NCBI GenBank assembly: GCA_964030785.1
Contig: OZ034978.1
Coordinates: forward strand, 392,001 to 456,000
Length of the DNA: 64,000 bases
Direction of reading: 5' to 3'
Source of the DNA: Siderastrea siderea
Taxonomy: Eukaryota; Cnidaria; Anthozoa; Scleractinia; Rhizangiidae
The notes beneath the pieces were generated by a model. It did not search any database. It saw only the letters and a program-made list of their open reading frames with translations, and was not told the origin of the DNA. Below, one piece after another: positions 32,431 to 41,943 of the stretch (positions within the stretch are counted from its first letter, which is position 1; every line of letters begins with the position of its first letter). Both the position numbers and the translations under genes were made by a program.

Positions 32431-33076
32431 ATGAAGATTCCAAATTATGACCCAGGTTTTTTCAAGAGTGACTTCAAGCAAGGTCACCCTTGTATGCCAG
32501 CAGATGTTTTTCGGATGTTAATTTGTGGCCCTGAGTAATTCTGGTAAAACAAACATATTACTGCATATGCTTTATGAGTTGTTGGAGTTTGATAAAATTT
32601 ACCTCTTTTCAAAAAACCTGCACCAGAACAAATACGAGGCTCTTTTGCAGGATTTTGCTGAACTAATCAACCCCAAGGTTGGTTATGAGGTTATCGAGGC
32701 CCATGGTGATGAAATCATTCCACTCGAAGAGCTTCCGGTGGACACCCAAAAAATAGTTGTTTTTGATGATCTCGTTTGCGAAAACAACCAAAACAGCATC
32801 ATTAATTATTTTATCAACGGGCGACACAGAAACTGCTGTGTTATTTACCTCACTCAAACCTTCTACAAGGTGCCGAAAAACATCCGTGATAACTGCAGCC
32901 ATTTTTGTATTTTCAAATTTCTTCCAAGAGAAAACAAACGTATTGCAGACGAGATAGGTGTGGATCATGACGTTTTAGATCGCGCCACCGATAAAAAATA
33001 TTCTTTCTTTTACTTTGACAAACCCCAAAAATTAATGAAAAAAAATTTTATGAAGATATATAATGGGGTATATTAA
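32431..33076 (+). pseudogene. A32-like FtsK/HerA genome-packaging ATPase
   Basis: ATG at 32,431, divergent from the acidic gene by 33 bp. The P-loop is interrupted by a 1-nt frame change near 32,530; downstream of it the frame reads NSGKTNILLHM. Walker B is QKIVVFDDLVCE, followed by CVIYLTQTFYKVPKNIRDN, the sensor region of this ATPase class. About 215 codons, the usual size. It pumps the genome into the capsid. Its stop (33,074-33,076) overlaps the start of the fibre gene. Confidence 0.92.
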
Positions 33077-36000
33077 CAGTCAAATTGGGTGATTCCAGAA
33101 AATATCCATACCCTACCACGGGCGGCATCTTCATCTAGACCCCTCCTTGCCTTAGGAAATTCCAAAATGCTCAACCCCCCCTTGCCCTCGGAATTCCAAA
33201 CCGTTCTACCCCCCACTATGCCTTCGGAATTCCGTAATCATTCAAACCCCCTTAGGAATTGCCGCTTTTTTCTTCCAACTGATTTGAAACGCCCTCTCTA
33301 TATTCCAAACACCTTTATTAAACGGAAATTGATCCTTTCGCTCCCTCCGAAAGAAAAAAAGGTACATTCAACACAGGAAACAATCAACGTTGCGTGATGA
33401 CAAACAGCGGCCGACTGAGTGATATTTTACCTTGTAACCTTCCACGACAAAACGTACACTTCCGATAATCCGTTAAACATTACAAAACTCAAACGGCTTT
33501 GAAGTCATTCCAACGCTTGGTCCAATGTTTAAACGTGTGTCTATAATTAGTTCGCAGTTGCTATAGCAACTGAGAACTATTGGGGCTGTCCTGGCGTAAA
33601 TAGTCGTGTTAGTGTGTTAACTTTTTGGCAACAAGCCCACAAAGCCATTCAAAGTCACCCAGTGTCAAAGTAGAATCCTTCGAGGTGTATAAATAAACAA
33701 GTTTTGAGGGACTCTTAACCAAGTTTTGCGCAGTCTCTATGGATGAAGAATTAATCGGAGTGTTTGGATCCTCGAAAATATCGTAGATTTTGATTTGCAA
33801 AGACAATGCAGGAAGGAGTCGGAAGGAAAAGTTTACTCAGGAGCATGTTAGGACTCGCTGGTCTTCAGTTTAGGTTGACGTTCGCCAGCGGGTTAGGAAC
33901 AGCTGGATGAGGAAAAAAATTGGTTAAGTTTAGTTGCTGTCAAAAAGATTGCAAAGAAGTCTTTGTGTGTTGATGTTTCTGATCTACAAGTGCAAACATT
34001 TCTTTATGCATAAGTTGTCTGGGGGAGATAATTGGTCATAATTAATGAAGCCCACGAAAGGCAATTGTGTACGTTTGCATTTCGTACGGGTTTAAAATAT
34101 AAACTATCAAAAAAATCATCCACACCTTACAGAGTTCAAGGACTTTATTGACAGCTTTCAGTTTGAGTTTTATGTGGTTTACTTTGAGCTGATATATAGT
34201 GTATGTTGCTCGGAATTATCGGCTAGTCTGGATTTTCCCCGTATGCTCGTATTCAATAAATTTTAAAAATATTCCATGCATAATTGCCAGAAGAGTCCTG
34301 ACTCTTTCCCGTTATTGAGCTCTCCAGAATCGACCGTTATTGGAGTTTTCTTGGTTTCTGTATTTCATGCGTGTCCGCAGTTTAGTTTCGTAGTTCCCAC
34401 AGTTTAATGTATTCGTGGTTATGACATTGATCTGACGATTTACTCGTTATTCTGAACTTCCCAAATGATGTTTGTTCTTTGATGATCACCAGAAAGATTC
34501 TTGAAATCCTTGTCATTAAGCTGCAAAAATGTTTTGTTTTCCCTCGCTTAGCCTTTTAGCTTTAGAACAATCATATTCGTGAGGTTTTCCTGACACGAAA
34601 GCTATTTAAATTTGATTCTCAGAATTCAATTAGTAGAATGTTTACACAGGTGTAATGTTGGCATGATTTCTGACACGAAAGTAAAATTTTGTCAATCACA
34701 AGTTTTTAAATAAACTCAAACAACTTACATACACGCAAAAACTAGCCCAACGTCTGTTTCTCTTTAATTATGTAAGTATTCTTCTACATTCATTCTGTTA
34801 TTACGAAAAGAAAAAAAGATTTCCCAGACTTATGATGGCATATTTCTTTTCAAATGCCGGGCTACGTTTTCGTGGTTTCCCCGTTATTCTTTAATTTTGA
34901 GCTGCCTGTTACCCATTTAATGGTGACGCTCTCTATCATGCAACCAAATCCTGCTCCTGATAACACTGATATACACTGAACAACAAAGACAGCAGAGACA
35001 AAATAGTACTAACATCTAAAAAACAACTGCGAACTATCCGAACGGGTCCGCTAGTTTTTGGTGTCGAGGGTTGCCGTGAATAATTTGCGTGCCGAATGTG
35101 ACGTAAAATTTAACAACAAAGCTACATTGAAATTGGAAATTCATAATTGCGTTTGCCAGATGCAAACCAGCCGTCAAAAGCGAAACCGTTGAATGCAACC
35201 TATTCTAAAAATCGAAGGTTATGATGTTAGGAAACGAATTAGAGTAAAATAGCAAGCTTTTTTTCCTGCAATTATTTTTAGTTCACAGTGAACGCAATTT
35301 GCATACTGCGCGAGAACAAATCAAACTTTTTCCCCGCACTTTATCCTTCGATTAAAATCAAAATAGTAAATGAAGCTCACATTGAAATTCAAAGTCAATG
35401 ACAACTTTAAAAGAATTTGTACAAAATAGTGAATGTAGTCTGATCAAAAGCGCATCAAATTTGCATAACACGTGAAATCTGACCTTTTCAATGAATGTCG
35501 CATGGTATGTAACGCAACAATTTCACATGTGTCTCGATGATATCTGCTTTAATATAGGGGCTGAAAACCCTTTGCTGGGATCTACAGTATTGTATTCGAG
35601 CAAAACAATCGAAGAAAAGCCTACGATCGCTTTTGTGACCAATCTACTGGCAAGTGAACAGCTTTCAGCCGTCATGTTAGCATAGACATTTTATTGACTA
35701 TCACCATTGAAATGTGTCTCCGGCGTGTTGATTGAGTTGAACGTGTCTCGTGTTTACGAGTGAATCATCCTCCTTAGATGAGTCGTTTTTAACGAGTTTT
35801 TCTTGAAGAGACGTAACTACACCCAACTGGAAGTTACTCTCCTGAAAACCCCCGTATGCCTTTGGAATTCCAGTTCAATGAACCCTCCCCATGTCCTCGG
35901 AATTCCAGTCGACGTAACCCCCCCATGTCCTCGGAATTCCCGTCGACGTAACCCCCCCTCCCCTTCGGAATTCCGAGATGCCGCCCCTGGTATGGGTATG

Positions 36001-37496
36001 GATATTTTCTGGAACCACCCATTGGTGGAACTAGCCAAACTACGACGAGTGAAAGTGAAAAAGTAGGTCTTCCTGGACCAGGAGGTCCTCCTGGGCCCGA
36101 GGGTCCTCCTGGACCGAAGGGTGACAAAGGTCCAGCAGGACCACAAGGTCCTAATGGTCCAAGAGGTGAAAAAGGGTCAGCTGGACCACAAGGTCAAAAG
36201 GGAGCACAAGGAGCACAAGGTTTAAAAGGTGACAAAGGTGATAAAAGTGAAAAAGGTGATCCTGGGTCTCAAGGTAGTGCCAGCGGTTCTGCTGATATTG
36301 ACATGCAAAATAAGTACGATATTTTGCGATTAAAAAGCAACCCTTATCCTGTCCACGGTGATCTGACAAAGGTAATAAACTATCAGGACACGAGAAATAT
36401 CTTTCTTTCAAAAAAGGAAGGCGGAAAAATGGAAGCAAGCATTGATATGAACAATAATGCAATCTACAACGTAAAAGACCCAGTACTGGCAGACCAAGCC
36501 ACAAACAAAAAATATGTCGATAATCAGCTTGCGAAAAAAAAAACTGGATAAAGGAGCTGATATTGATATGAAAAACAATTCGATTGTAAATCTCAAATTT
36601 CCATCAAACCAAAAAGACGCCACAAGTGTCAAGTTTGTTACAAAAGACTTAGTGAAACACAAAAAAATTATCTCAAACTTGATGGCACAAAAAGTATGTC
36701 TGGAGACTTAAATTTAAATAATAATAAAATTGTTAACTTACAAACCGATTACAAAGATTCGAAATCCGCAGTTAATGTTGCTTTTATGCAAAGCGAAATA
36801 ACATCTACGAAAGATCTGGTCGCTCAAAAACTTCATGAATCTCAGATCATTAACTCGGGACAAAAAAGGGACGCCTTCAGATACTTGATGGAAGACACTG
36901 ATGAATCTTCGAGTGAAAACAATATCGAGGTTTTGGGTATTAACAATTTTCCTAATTCTCCACATCAAATTAATAAAAAAGCTTACCAACCTAAACTCTT
37001 GTTTGAAAAAGGCTCGCCCAACCAGTACCGGTCACGCCTCGGTTTTAACTTATATAAACTTCCGGTTGGTTATTACACAATGGTTGTAGAATGGTTTCCG
37101 GCGGAAATGAATGAGATAAGTGTGACAGTGCAAGCTACGACGATTTCAATTTCTAATTATGCAACAAAAACATTCGAAAAGTACACCAAAACAGTCATCA
37201 ATTTTCACAGATGGGGTAGCTCACCCCCGCAATGCCTATATCTCGATCTGCACGGAACAGTTAGTAAACCATCATTTTTAACAATTGGTCATTTAATTGT
37301 TTATGGTGTTAAAGAAACAATTTCAAATGTTGACCCAAGTGTCTATGACACCGCTTTTGCTATTGAAAATGGAAAAATGGTAATGGAAACAGATTTGTCT
37401 TTAAACGGACACCATTTGAGTGGTTCCGTTCATTATATACATGGTCGTTTAGACCACCAAAAATGGGCGCAAATTTTTATTAAATGGTTGGGATAA
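33063..37496 (+). pseudogene. Collagen-like fibre protein, split by a transposon
   Basis: The reading frame begins with an ATG at 33,063 inside the ATPase stop region, runs only to 33,086, and resumes at 36,021 after a 2.9-kb insertion. From about 36,050 it has collagen Gly-x-y repeats ([20 protein letters not shown]) for about 75 residues. Three related stalk repeats follow ([39 protein letters not shown]), then a beta-rich C-terminal head to 37,496. Frame changes lie in A-runs near 36,535 and 36,690. This architecture is typical of trimeric attachment fibres; host receptor binding is the presumed role. Confidence 0.8.
33087..36020. mobile_element. Non-autonomous DNA transposon inserted in the fibre gene, 2.9 kb
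   Basis: Terminal inverted repeats of about 45 bp: the left begins GGGTGATTCCAGAAAATATC and the right ends GATATTTTCTGGAACCACCC. ATT is present on both sides (33,084-33,086 and 36,021-36,023), a 3-bp duplication as made by PIF/Harbinger-type transposases. Subterminal arrays of about 30-bp units built on CCTCGGAATTCC occur near both ends (33,150-33,265 and 35,840-35,975) in the same orientation. The AT-rich core (33,400-35,800) has no supported gene. Confidence 0.85.
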
Positions 37497-37498
37497 AT

Positions 37499-37758
37499 TA
37501 ATCATTCCAAATTATAGCCACATATTAACTATCAAAGCGCTCTATTTCAACCTCAAAAGACAACATACACCTATTTCTTTAAAAGTAAAACACAGTTCTC
37601 ATTTAACTCAATCAATCGATTACACTTCAACCGAAGCAACTCAATTACAGACAATAAGTATTAATTTAGTACTAGCGTTTGGTCTTATGTCTGTGGAATT
37701 GGCTTCGGGTGTATCAAATGAGGAAATATTACTATTGATTGAATATAGAGTGCCATAA
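37499..37758 (+). CDS. Open frame after the fibre gene, no clear start
   Basis: An 86-codon frame open from just behind the fibre stop to TAA 37,756-37,758, with one late ATG only. The peptide (SHILTIKALYFNLKRQHTP ... NEEILLLIEYRVP) has coding-like composition. It is either a small gene whose start was lost or a shifted extension of the fibre C-terminus. Confidence 0.35.
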
Positions 37759-37785
37759 ACATTTTTACCTTTATTATATAACACA

Positions 37786-38271
37786 ATGCGGGACATTTTC
37801 AAATTCAACCATATCAACCAAACATTTTCTACAGAGAAAGTTAAAATTCTGAAAGATTTATACGCTTATTACCATAAGAAACATTATGGCTATGAAAAGT
37901 TGCACCGCGGTTTTCGAAGAAAAAATTTTGTTTGTAATCTTTCAGCTGGCAAGTTAATTATTAGTGCCGCAGTAGCCGGAGGAATTACGTTGAACCCAGC
38001 TGTCATGGCAACTTTAACTGGTGTTGGTCTTACTTTGAAAGCAGTGGCAAACCTTAAGAAATACGATAAAAAAACAGAACAAGCAAATTTTGTCCGTATC
38101 GAATACCAAAAAATCCTTGATGAGATTCGCTTTTACCTCAGAGGCGAAGCTTTCGACGAAAAGGTCTTTCTTGATAGATTGAAAATGATAGATAATTTCG
38201 TCACTGATCATTGTATGGAGATTCCACTATCTATTTCAAACAAGTATGAAAAAAAATTCGCTCAATTGTAG
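37786..38271 (+). CDS. Small membrane-associated Polinton protein, 161 aa
   Basis: Intact frame from ATG 37,786. A Lys/His-rich N-terminus leads into a hydrophobic hairpin-like stretch (KLIISAAVAGGITLNPAVM then ATLTGVGLTLKAV) and a charged helical C-terminal half. It could be a membrane or membrane-remodelling protein. It is one of the few undamaged genes of the element. Function not recognised. Confidence 0.65.
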   Translation: MRDIFKFNHINQTFSTEKVKILKDLYAYYHKKHYGYEKLHRGFRRKNFVCNLSAGKLIISAAVAGGITLNPAVMATLTGVGLTLKAVANLKKYDKKTEQANFVRIEYQKILDEIRFYLRGEAFDEKVFLDRLKMIDNFVTDHCMEIPLSISNKYEKKFAQL

Positions 38272-38301
38272 ATTTTCAAAGTAATTATATATGCTTACAA
38301 A

Positions 38302-38469
38302 ATGATTGCAACTTTGCAAGCTATTTACTATTACTTAATTGAACTTCTCACGCCCCCTGAAATTAGGCAAATACGGTTTATCACTCGTGAGTGTGTTTCA
38401 AAAATATTGTCACCAACTCGTGATGAAGATGGCTACTCCATTTCAGGACAAGATGACGTGGTTCCATAA
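38302..38469 (+). CDS. Short Polinton ORF, 55 aa
   Basis: ATG at 38,302 (MIATLQAIYYYLIELLTPPE) to TAA 38,467-38,469. It starts 30 bp after the preceding stop on the same strand and reads as coding-like, with a hydrophobic N-terminal helix and an acidic C-terminus. No known family. Confidence 0.4.
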   Translation: MIATLQAIYYYLIELLTPPEIRQIRFITRECVSKILSPTRDEDGYSISGQDDVVP

Positions 38470-38626
38470 TACAATTTTTCCTAATAAAGTTGAAAAATAA
38501 AACTTTCTTTTCTTATAAACGAAAAATGCGTGATAGTCATGCGTAACCTTATGTGACAAGAGGTGTGACATTGCGTGATGGCAAACGTGACAATCACGCG
38601 TGACATTGCGTGACCTGTCACATAAA

Positions 38627-38915
38627 AAGGGCAAAACCCTTGTCGGGGGTGCTCGTGGCTGTTCTTGCCTAGCCTCGGCTAGGACTTTCACCTCACCGAA
38701 GTGAGGATTTAACCGCTGACAAGGCGGTTGTCATTCCACATTTTACCTCTGGGATCGAGGTTGAAATCCCGAGGGATTTCTGAGCACCCCCCTGTCACCA
38801 GTAGGGCCGAGGCGGGCTCACCCGAGGGTACTCTCCCACTGGAAGGAGTTCCCCTATACCTCGTAATTCACCGCATGCAAGCCCTCAAACAGGGTTCAGA
38901 TGGTGGCCAACCATC
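38627..38915. other. Cluster of short perfect stem-loops
   Basis: GC-rich block, unlike its AT-rich surroundings, with consecutive short hairpins. Stems: AAGGG/CCCTT (38,627-38,641); an outer stem GGGGGTGCTC/GAGCACCCCC (38,645-38,654 with 38,782-38,791); and inside it CCTAGC/GCTAGG with a CTCG loop (38,668-38,683), CCTCAC/GTGAGG with a CGAA loop (38,691-38,706), AACCGC/GCGGTT (38,711-38,729), ACCTC/GAGGT (38,745-38,761), GAAATCC/GGATTTC with a CGAG loop (38,763-38,780). Beyond it are CGGG/CCCG (38,813-38,824), ACTC/GAGT (38,830-38,849), CCCT/AGGG (38,882-38,894) and GATGGT/ACCATC (38,899-38,915). The outer stem closes a multibranch fold, as in a structured RNA. It could be a viral ncRNA, a replication signal or an inserted hairpin element. 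Confidence 0.6.
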
Positions 38916-39196
38916 ACCCCCCTAAGGTTTTACCAATGAGTGAACTAATAAATATTGATCACTTTCAATATATATTAAACACATTTTTCTTCTTCTATTT
39001 CTTATGGTACCCTTTTTCTGTCCTTCACCTAAATGACGCAATAATTGGATGTTTTTACGCATGCGCTTCACAGAATTTACCTCGAGTAGAAAAGTACACA
39101 CTATTAAACAAATTTATCTTCAATGTATCACTATGGATGTCTGTACAGATCAACAAGCAATCTCATAAGACTGGCCAACAGAGAATGTATTTATAG

Positions 39197-39496
39197 ATCA
39201 ACAAGAAATCTCAGAAGAATGGCCAACTAAAGAAAGCTTTAAAAAAAAGAGAAATCTTAAAATGGAAAAATATTTCAGAGGATGTATACAAAATTAAAAA
39301 GGTTTCACACCGGGAAAGTAAATTTGGGATTTCAGCTATTTTAACTTTAAAAACAAAATGTGGAGATGAACTTCTTGTATGGGCTCCTAAACGTCTTGCT
39401 GAAGATCTTGAAGATAAATCTTATCAATTTGTTTATAAAATAGGTCTCAAAACGTCTGCTGACGGTAATGAATATTTTGATTATGAATTAATGTAA
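39197..39496 (+). CDS. Small Polinton ORF, about 99 codons, unknown
   Basis: Open from just after a TAG at 39,194-39,196 to TAA 39,494-39,496, with no ATG at the 5' end, so the start is lost or not recognised. The C-terminal 75 residues look like a compact beta-rich domain (FGISAILTLKTKCGDELLVW, APKRLAEDLEDKSYQFVYKI) ending NEYFDYELM. Such small single-domain proteins are common in cnidarian Polintons; an OB-like fold is a guess. A ~35-bp segment (AGATCAACAAG...ACTGGCCAAC) is tandemly duplicated at its 5' end. Confidence 0.5.
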   Translation: MNKKSQKNGQLKKALKKREILKWKNISEDVYKIKKVSHRESKFGISAILTLKTKCGDELLVWAPKRLAEDLEDKSYQFVYKIGLKTSADGNEYFDYELM

Positions 39497-39634
39497 TCTG
39501 TCTGTGAATATTAATTTGTTTTTTCAAGCTTGAGTTGTTAAGGGGGTTTCCCTTCAATGTTTGTACAAGAATATAAATTACGTCATTGTCTGTGAGTTTC
39601 ACCAGACCGCGAAGTTACGCGCCGTAAACACAAC

Positions 39635-39988
39635 TTAATGGCTGTGGTCCTCTTCCCATATATCAGTGCAATAATTAACTAGAGTTATATCCAAGATCGG
39701 AACAGAGATGGTTAGTTCATGTAAGATTTCTTCTTGTTTATAACAAGGGTAACAACACCCTCCACAACAACAATGCATATAGGCTACACACACCAGAATA
39801 TGGACAAGCCGCTTCATTTCAGGACAGAAAGGTTGAATTGAAAGCTCATTGTGAACCAGGTTCCAACCCAAAGCCTCTCGCTCTTTCAGTTTTATGGCGA
39901 GGTAATGTTTGTAAATTATCTCACGTAACTCTGGTGGTAAGTTTTGTATTGCTTCAATAACCTGACAGTTGTTGAATCCGGCAACCAT
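39635..39988 (-). CDS. Cys-rich small protein with an F-box-like N-terminus
   Basis: Intact; ATG at 39,988 (MVAGFNNCQVIEAIQNLPPE). An N-terminal NLPPELREIIYKHYLAIKL resembles an F-box helix (L-P-x-E-L). It is followed by a conserved-looking GWNLVH...PFC block and a Cys cluster (MHCCCGGCCYPCYK) that could bind metal. About 117 residues. It transcribes away from the right TIR into the element. A role in host ubiquitin ligase recruitment is speculative. Confidence 0.6.
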   Translation of the reverse strand: MVAGFNNCQVIEAIQNLPPELREIIYKHYLAIKLKEREALGWNLVHNELSIQPFCPEMKRLVHILVCVAYMHCCCGGCCYPCYKQEEILHELTISVPILDITLVNYCTDIWEEDHSH

Positions 39989-40085
39989 CGATATCAAATT
40001 TGACTCATAAATATCTAATCAGATAAAAAAATTTTTGTGTGTGTGTGTGTGTGTTCGGTTATGTTTTCGTTTTAATCTTTTCTTC

Positions 40086-40300
40086 TTTTTTTATGCTGGG
40101 TGGTTTATTTCGGGTATAAGTAGTATATCGAGGATTTAACAAATACTACCTTGTTCTCAGCAGTTTATTTTTGAATTTTAAAGCTCCCAACATAATAAAC
40201 AAGCAACAAAAGGAGCTTGTTTATTATGGTGGGGGGTTTAAAATTCGAAAATAAACCGCTGAGAACAAGGTGGTATTTGTTAAATCCTCGATATACTACT
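40086..40300. repeat. Right Polinton TIR, internally palindromic
   Basis: Inverted copy of 21,257-21,471; the palindromic part is 40,119-40,300, ending CCTCGATATACTACT. It is followed by the target duplication TATGG and host flank. A GT microsatellite lies just inside the element at about 40,035-40,053. Confidence 0.95.
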
Positions 40301-40305
40301 TATGG

Positions 40306-41895
40306 CAAGAAAATTTGTTTGAAAAACAACCCTGGCCTTGCCCTCTTTCGGTCTTCAATTTTCATAAACAAGTTTGTGCAACTGGGAGTGCCAATGACTG
40401 TCCTCTCCTCAAATTATTATCTACTACACTTGTTTCTTTCACATCTTGTTGTGACCTCAATTTATATTCTTCAGTAATATGCAGACAATCATTAGTTGAC
40501 GTTAACTGAGGTTTCAGTTTCAGATTTAATTTGAAATTTTTATGCAGTCGTTTTGTTCTAGTGTCAGTTTGACTTTTTAGCCTGTAGCCTACTAGCCCGA
40601 TGGTTGTTCTATCTCCAATTTTGGTCCAACTGGGTTTTTAGCGGGATTTTGTTTTGCATTCCAAGGGTATTACTGAGTAAACGAAAAAGCTGTTTTAGGC
40701 TCAGTTCAGACGCCGTACCTCTCATGTGCCGTACCAAATACATTTTCGCTCCTAGGTCGTATTTAAGCGGCAAGCTTTGCCGTACGCTGAGATTTTGGCT
40801 TGCCTAATTGAAATCTGTCGAAAAAACTCATTTGGACACCATACAACTGCCAAAAAACTACGTGCTGCTTGGTACGGCACATGCACTCAGTGTGCTATAG
40901 TGGAGGGGGAGGTATTTACAAGAATGATCACATGTATTGTTTTGTCCTCAGAGTATGTCTTAAAAATCGCAATAGTGAGGATGAGACTTGTCATTTCAAC
41001 ATAGGTCAAGCACGCAATGCGTGCCTATGTTTTCAGTTCGGTCAACTTTAGTGAACCTGAAATTTTCTGATAAGCGTGGAAAAACTGGCTCCTTGTCTTA
41101 ACTGATTCACTCTGATGAAGGGCTAACACTCGAAATGTCAGCTTTTAATTTCTTCACAGTGGCCAGTTTACTCTATCAACTCAGTTGATAAATCCAAAGT
41201 TTTGTCCTTGTTTTAACTGCCTGAGTCAAGCATTTAATGAAATAAAGAATTCTTGTTTGTTCTGTCTTCTCATTGTAGCTTCAAGAAATCGGAAGATCAC
41301 ATGTGGTCTTCGTCCAATTTCTTAAATATGTATATGGGGGCTAGGGGTCATACTCCATATTTGGTCTTCCTCTGAATGTGACCAAAATGAGAGCACACAA
41401 TTGTCTACTAACCTCATGAATAATAATTAATTATTAATGAGTTTTACAAAGCTGATTTAACTCTGTGTCAAATATGGTTGCAGTAAATCACTAATTTAAA
41501 AAAAAACTTTGTCCTGATGAATCATATTTTGTATTTAACTGCTCCTGTCGTACTCATTTTAATACAGCTATGACCATCAGCATAAAAGGTGTTATCAACC
41601 AACTTACAAGACTCCATGTTATTGACACAAAATGCAACTCTGCCAAATCCTGTCAGGAATGTTTCAAATTGCAGGAACTCACTGAAATTTAGGAGAGTCA
41701 CGAGTTGTGTAATGGTTATGGTATTTTTATGGACATGAGCCTGGATTTTACTTGATCTTTTGGATCCTCAAGTAAATTTTATGAGATATACTGCATTTCC
41801 CATGGCTAGTCATAGATCTGCTTTCTTTTTGTGATTTTGTACATGCACTTTTTTAAAGCAGGTAACTTACATTCTAGGTTATTATTTTGTTTCAG
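40306..41895. other. Rabaptin intron right of the Polinton
   Basis: No gene supported. It contains a Penelope-like remnant around 41,050-41,260 with a hammerhead-like motif, described separately. Short frames at 40,604-41,051 have no motifs. Confidence 0.4.
41104..41165 (+). ncRNA. Hammerhead-ribozyme-like motif of a Penelope-type element
   Basis: The + strand contains CTGATGA (41,112-41,118), a short G-rich/C-rich stem II (GGG 41,120-41,122 with CTC 41,129-41,131), GAAA (41,132-41,135) and GTC (41,137-41,139), in the order of the hammerhead catalytic core. One extra A follows CTGATGA and stem III is only about 2 bp, as in the minimal forms reported in Penelope-like retroelements. Activity is not implied. 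Confidence 0.5.
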
Positions 41896-41943
41896 GAGTT
41901 TTGCAGGAAGATGCAGAAAAACTAAGAAAAGAGCTCCACGATG
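41896..41943 (+). CDS. RABEP1: Rabaptin-like exon 7 of those visible
   Basis: A 48-nt exon between acceptor TTGTTTCAG and donor GATG/GTAAGA. The first two bases complete the codon from exon 6 across the 26-kb intron and it leaves in phase 1. It encodes GVLQEDAEKLRKELHD, matching rabaptin VLQEDAEKLRKELHE. This proves that the Polinton is intronic. Confidence 0.95.

Larger units (their letters stand above)
21257..40300. mobile_element. Polinton/Maverick (adintovirus-like) element, 19.0 kb, decayed
   Basis: Bounded by 215-bp terminal inverted repeats (21,257-21,471 and 40,086-40,300), beginning AGTAGTATATCGAGG as Polintons begin with AG. TATGG is directly repeated at both junctions (21,252-21,256 and 40,301-40,305), giving a 5-bp target duplication. 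The gene set is diagnostic: protein-primed family B DNA polymerase, retrovirus-like integrase, FtsK/HerA-type packaging ATPase, adenovirus-type protease, capsid proteins, a PLA2-like protein and a collagen-like fibre. Polintons are self-synthesising transposons that descend from or double as virions. Nearly every long gene here has one or more stops or 1-nt frameshifts, and the fibre gene is split by another transposon, so this copy is a fossil. It occupies a rabaptin intron. Confidence 0.96.

Noticed and set aside
38728..38925. 65-codon frame through the stem-loop cluster
   Set aside because: The sequence is dominated by inverted repeats; the peptide has no known domain and structure explains the composition better.
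40217..40477. Frame starting inside the right Polinton TIR (MFIMVGGLKFENK) and its twin at 21,149-21,340
   Set aside because: It is the same palindromic TIR sequence read at both ends, not a gene.
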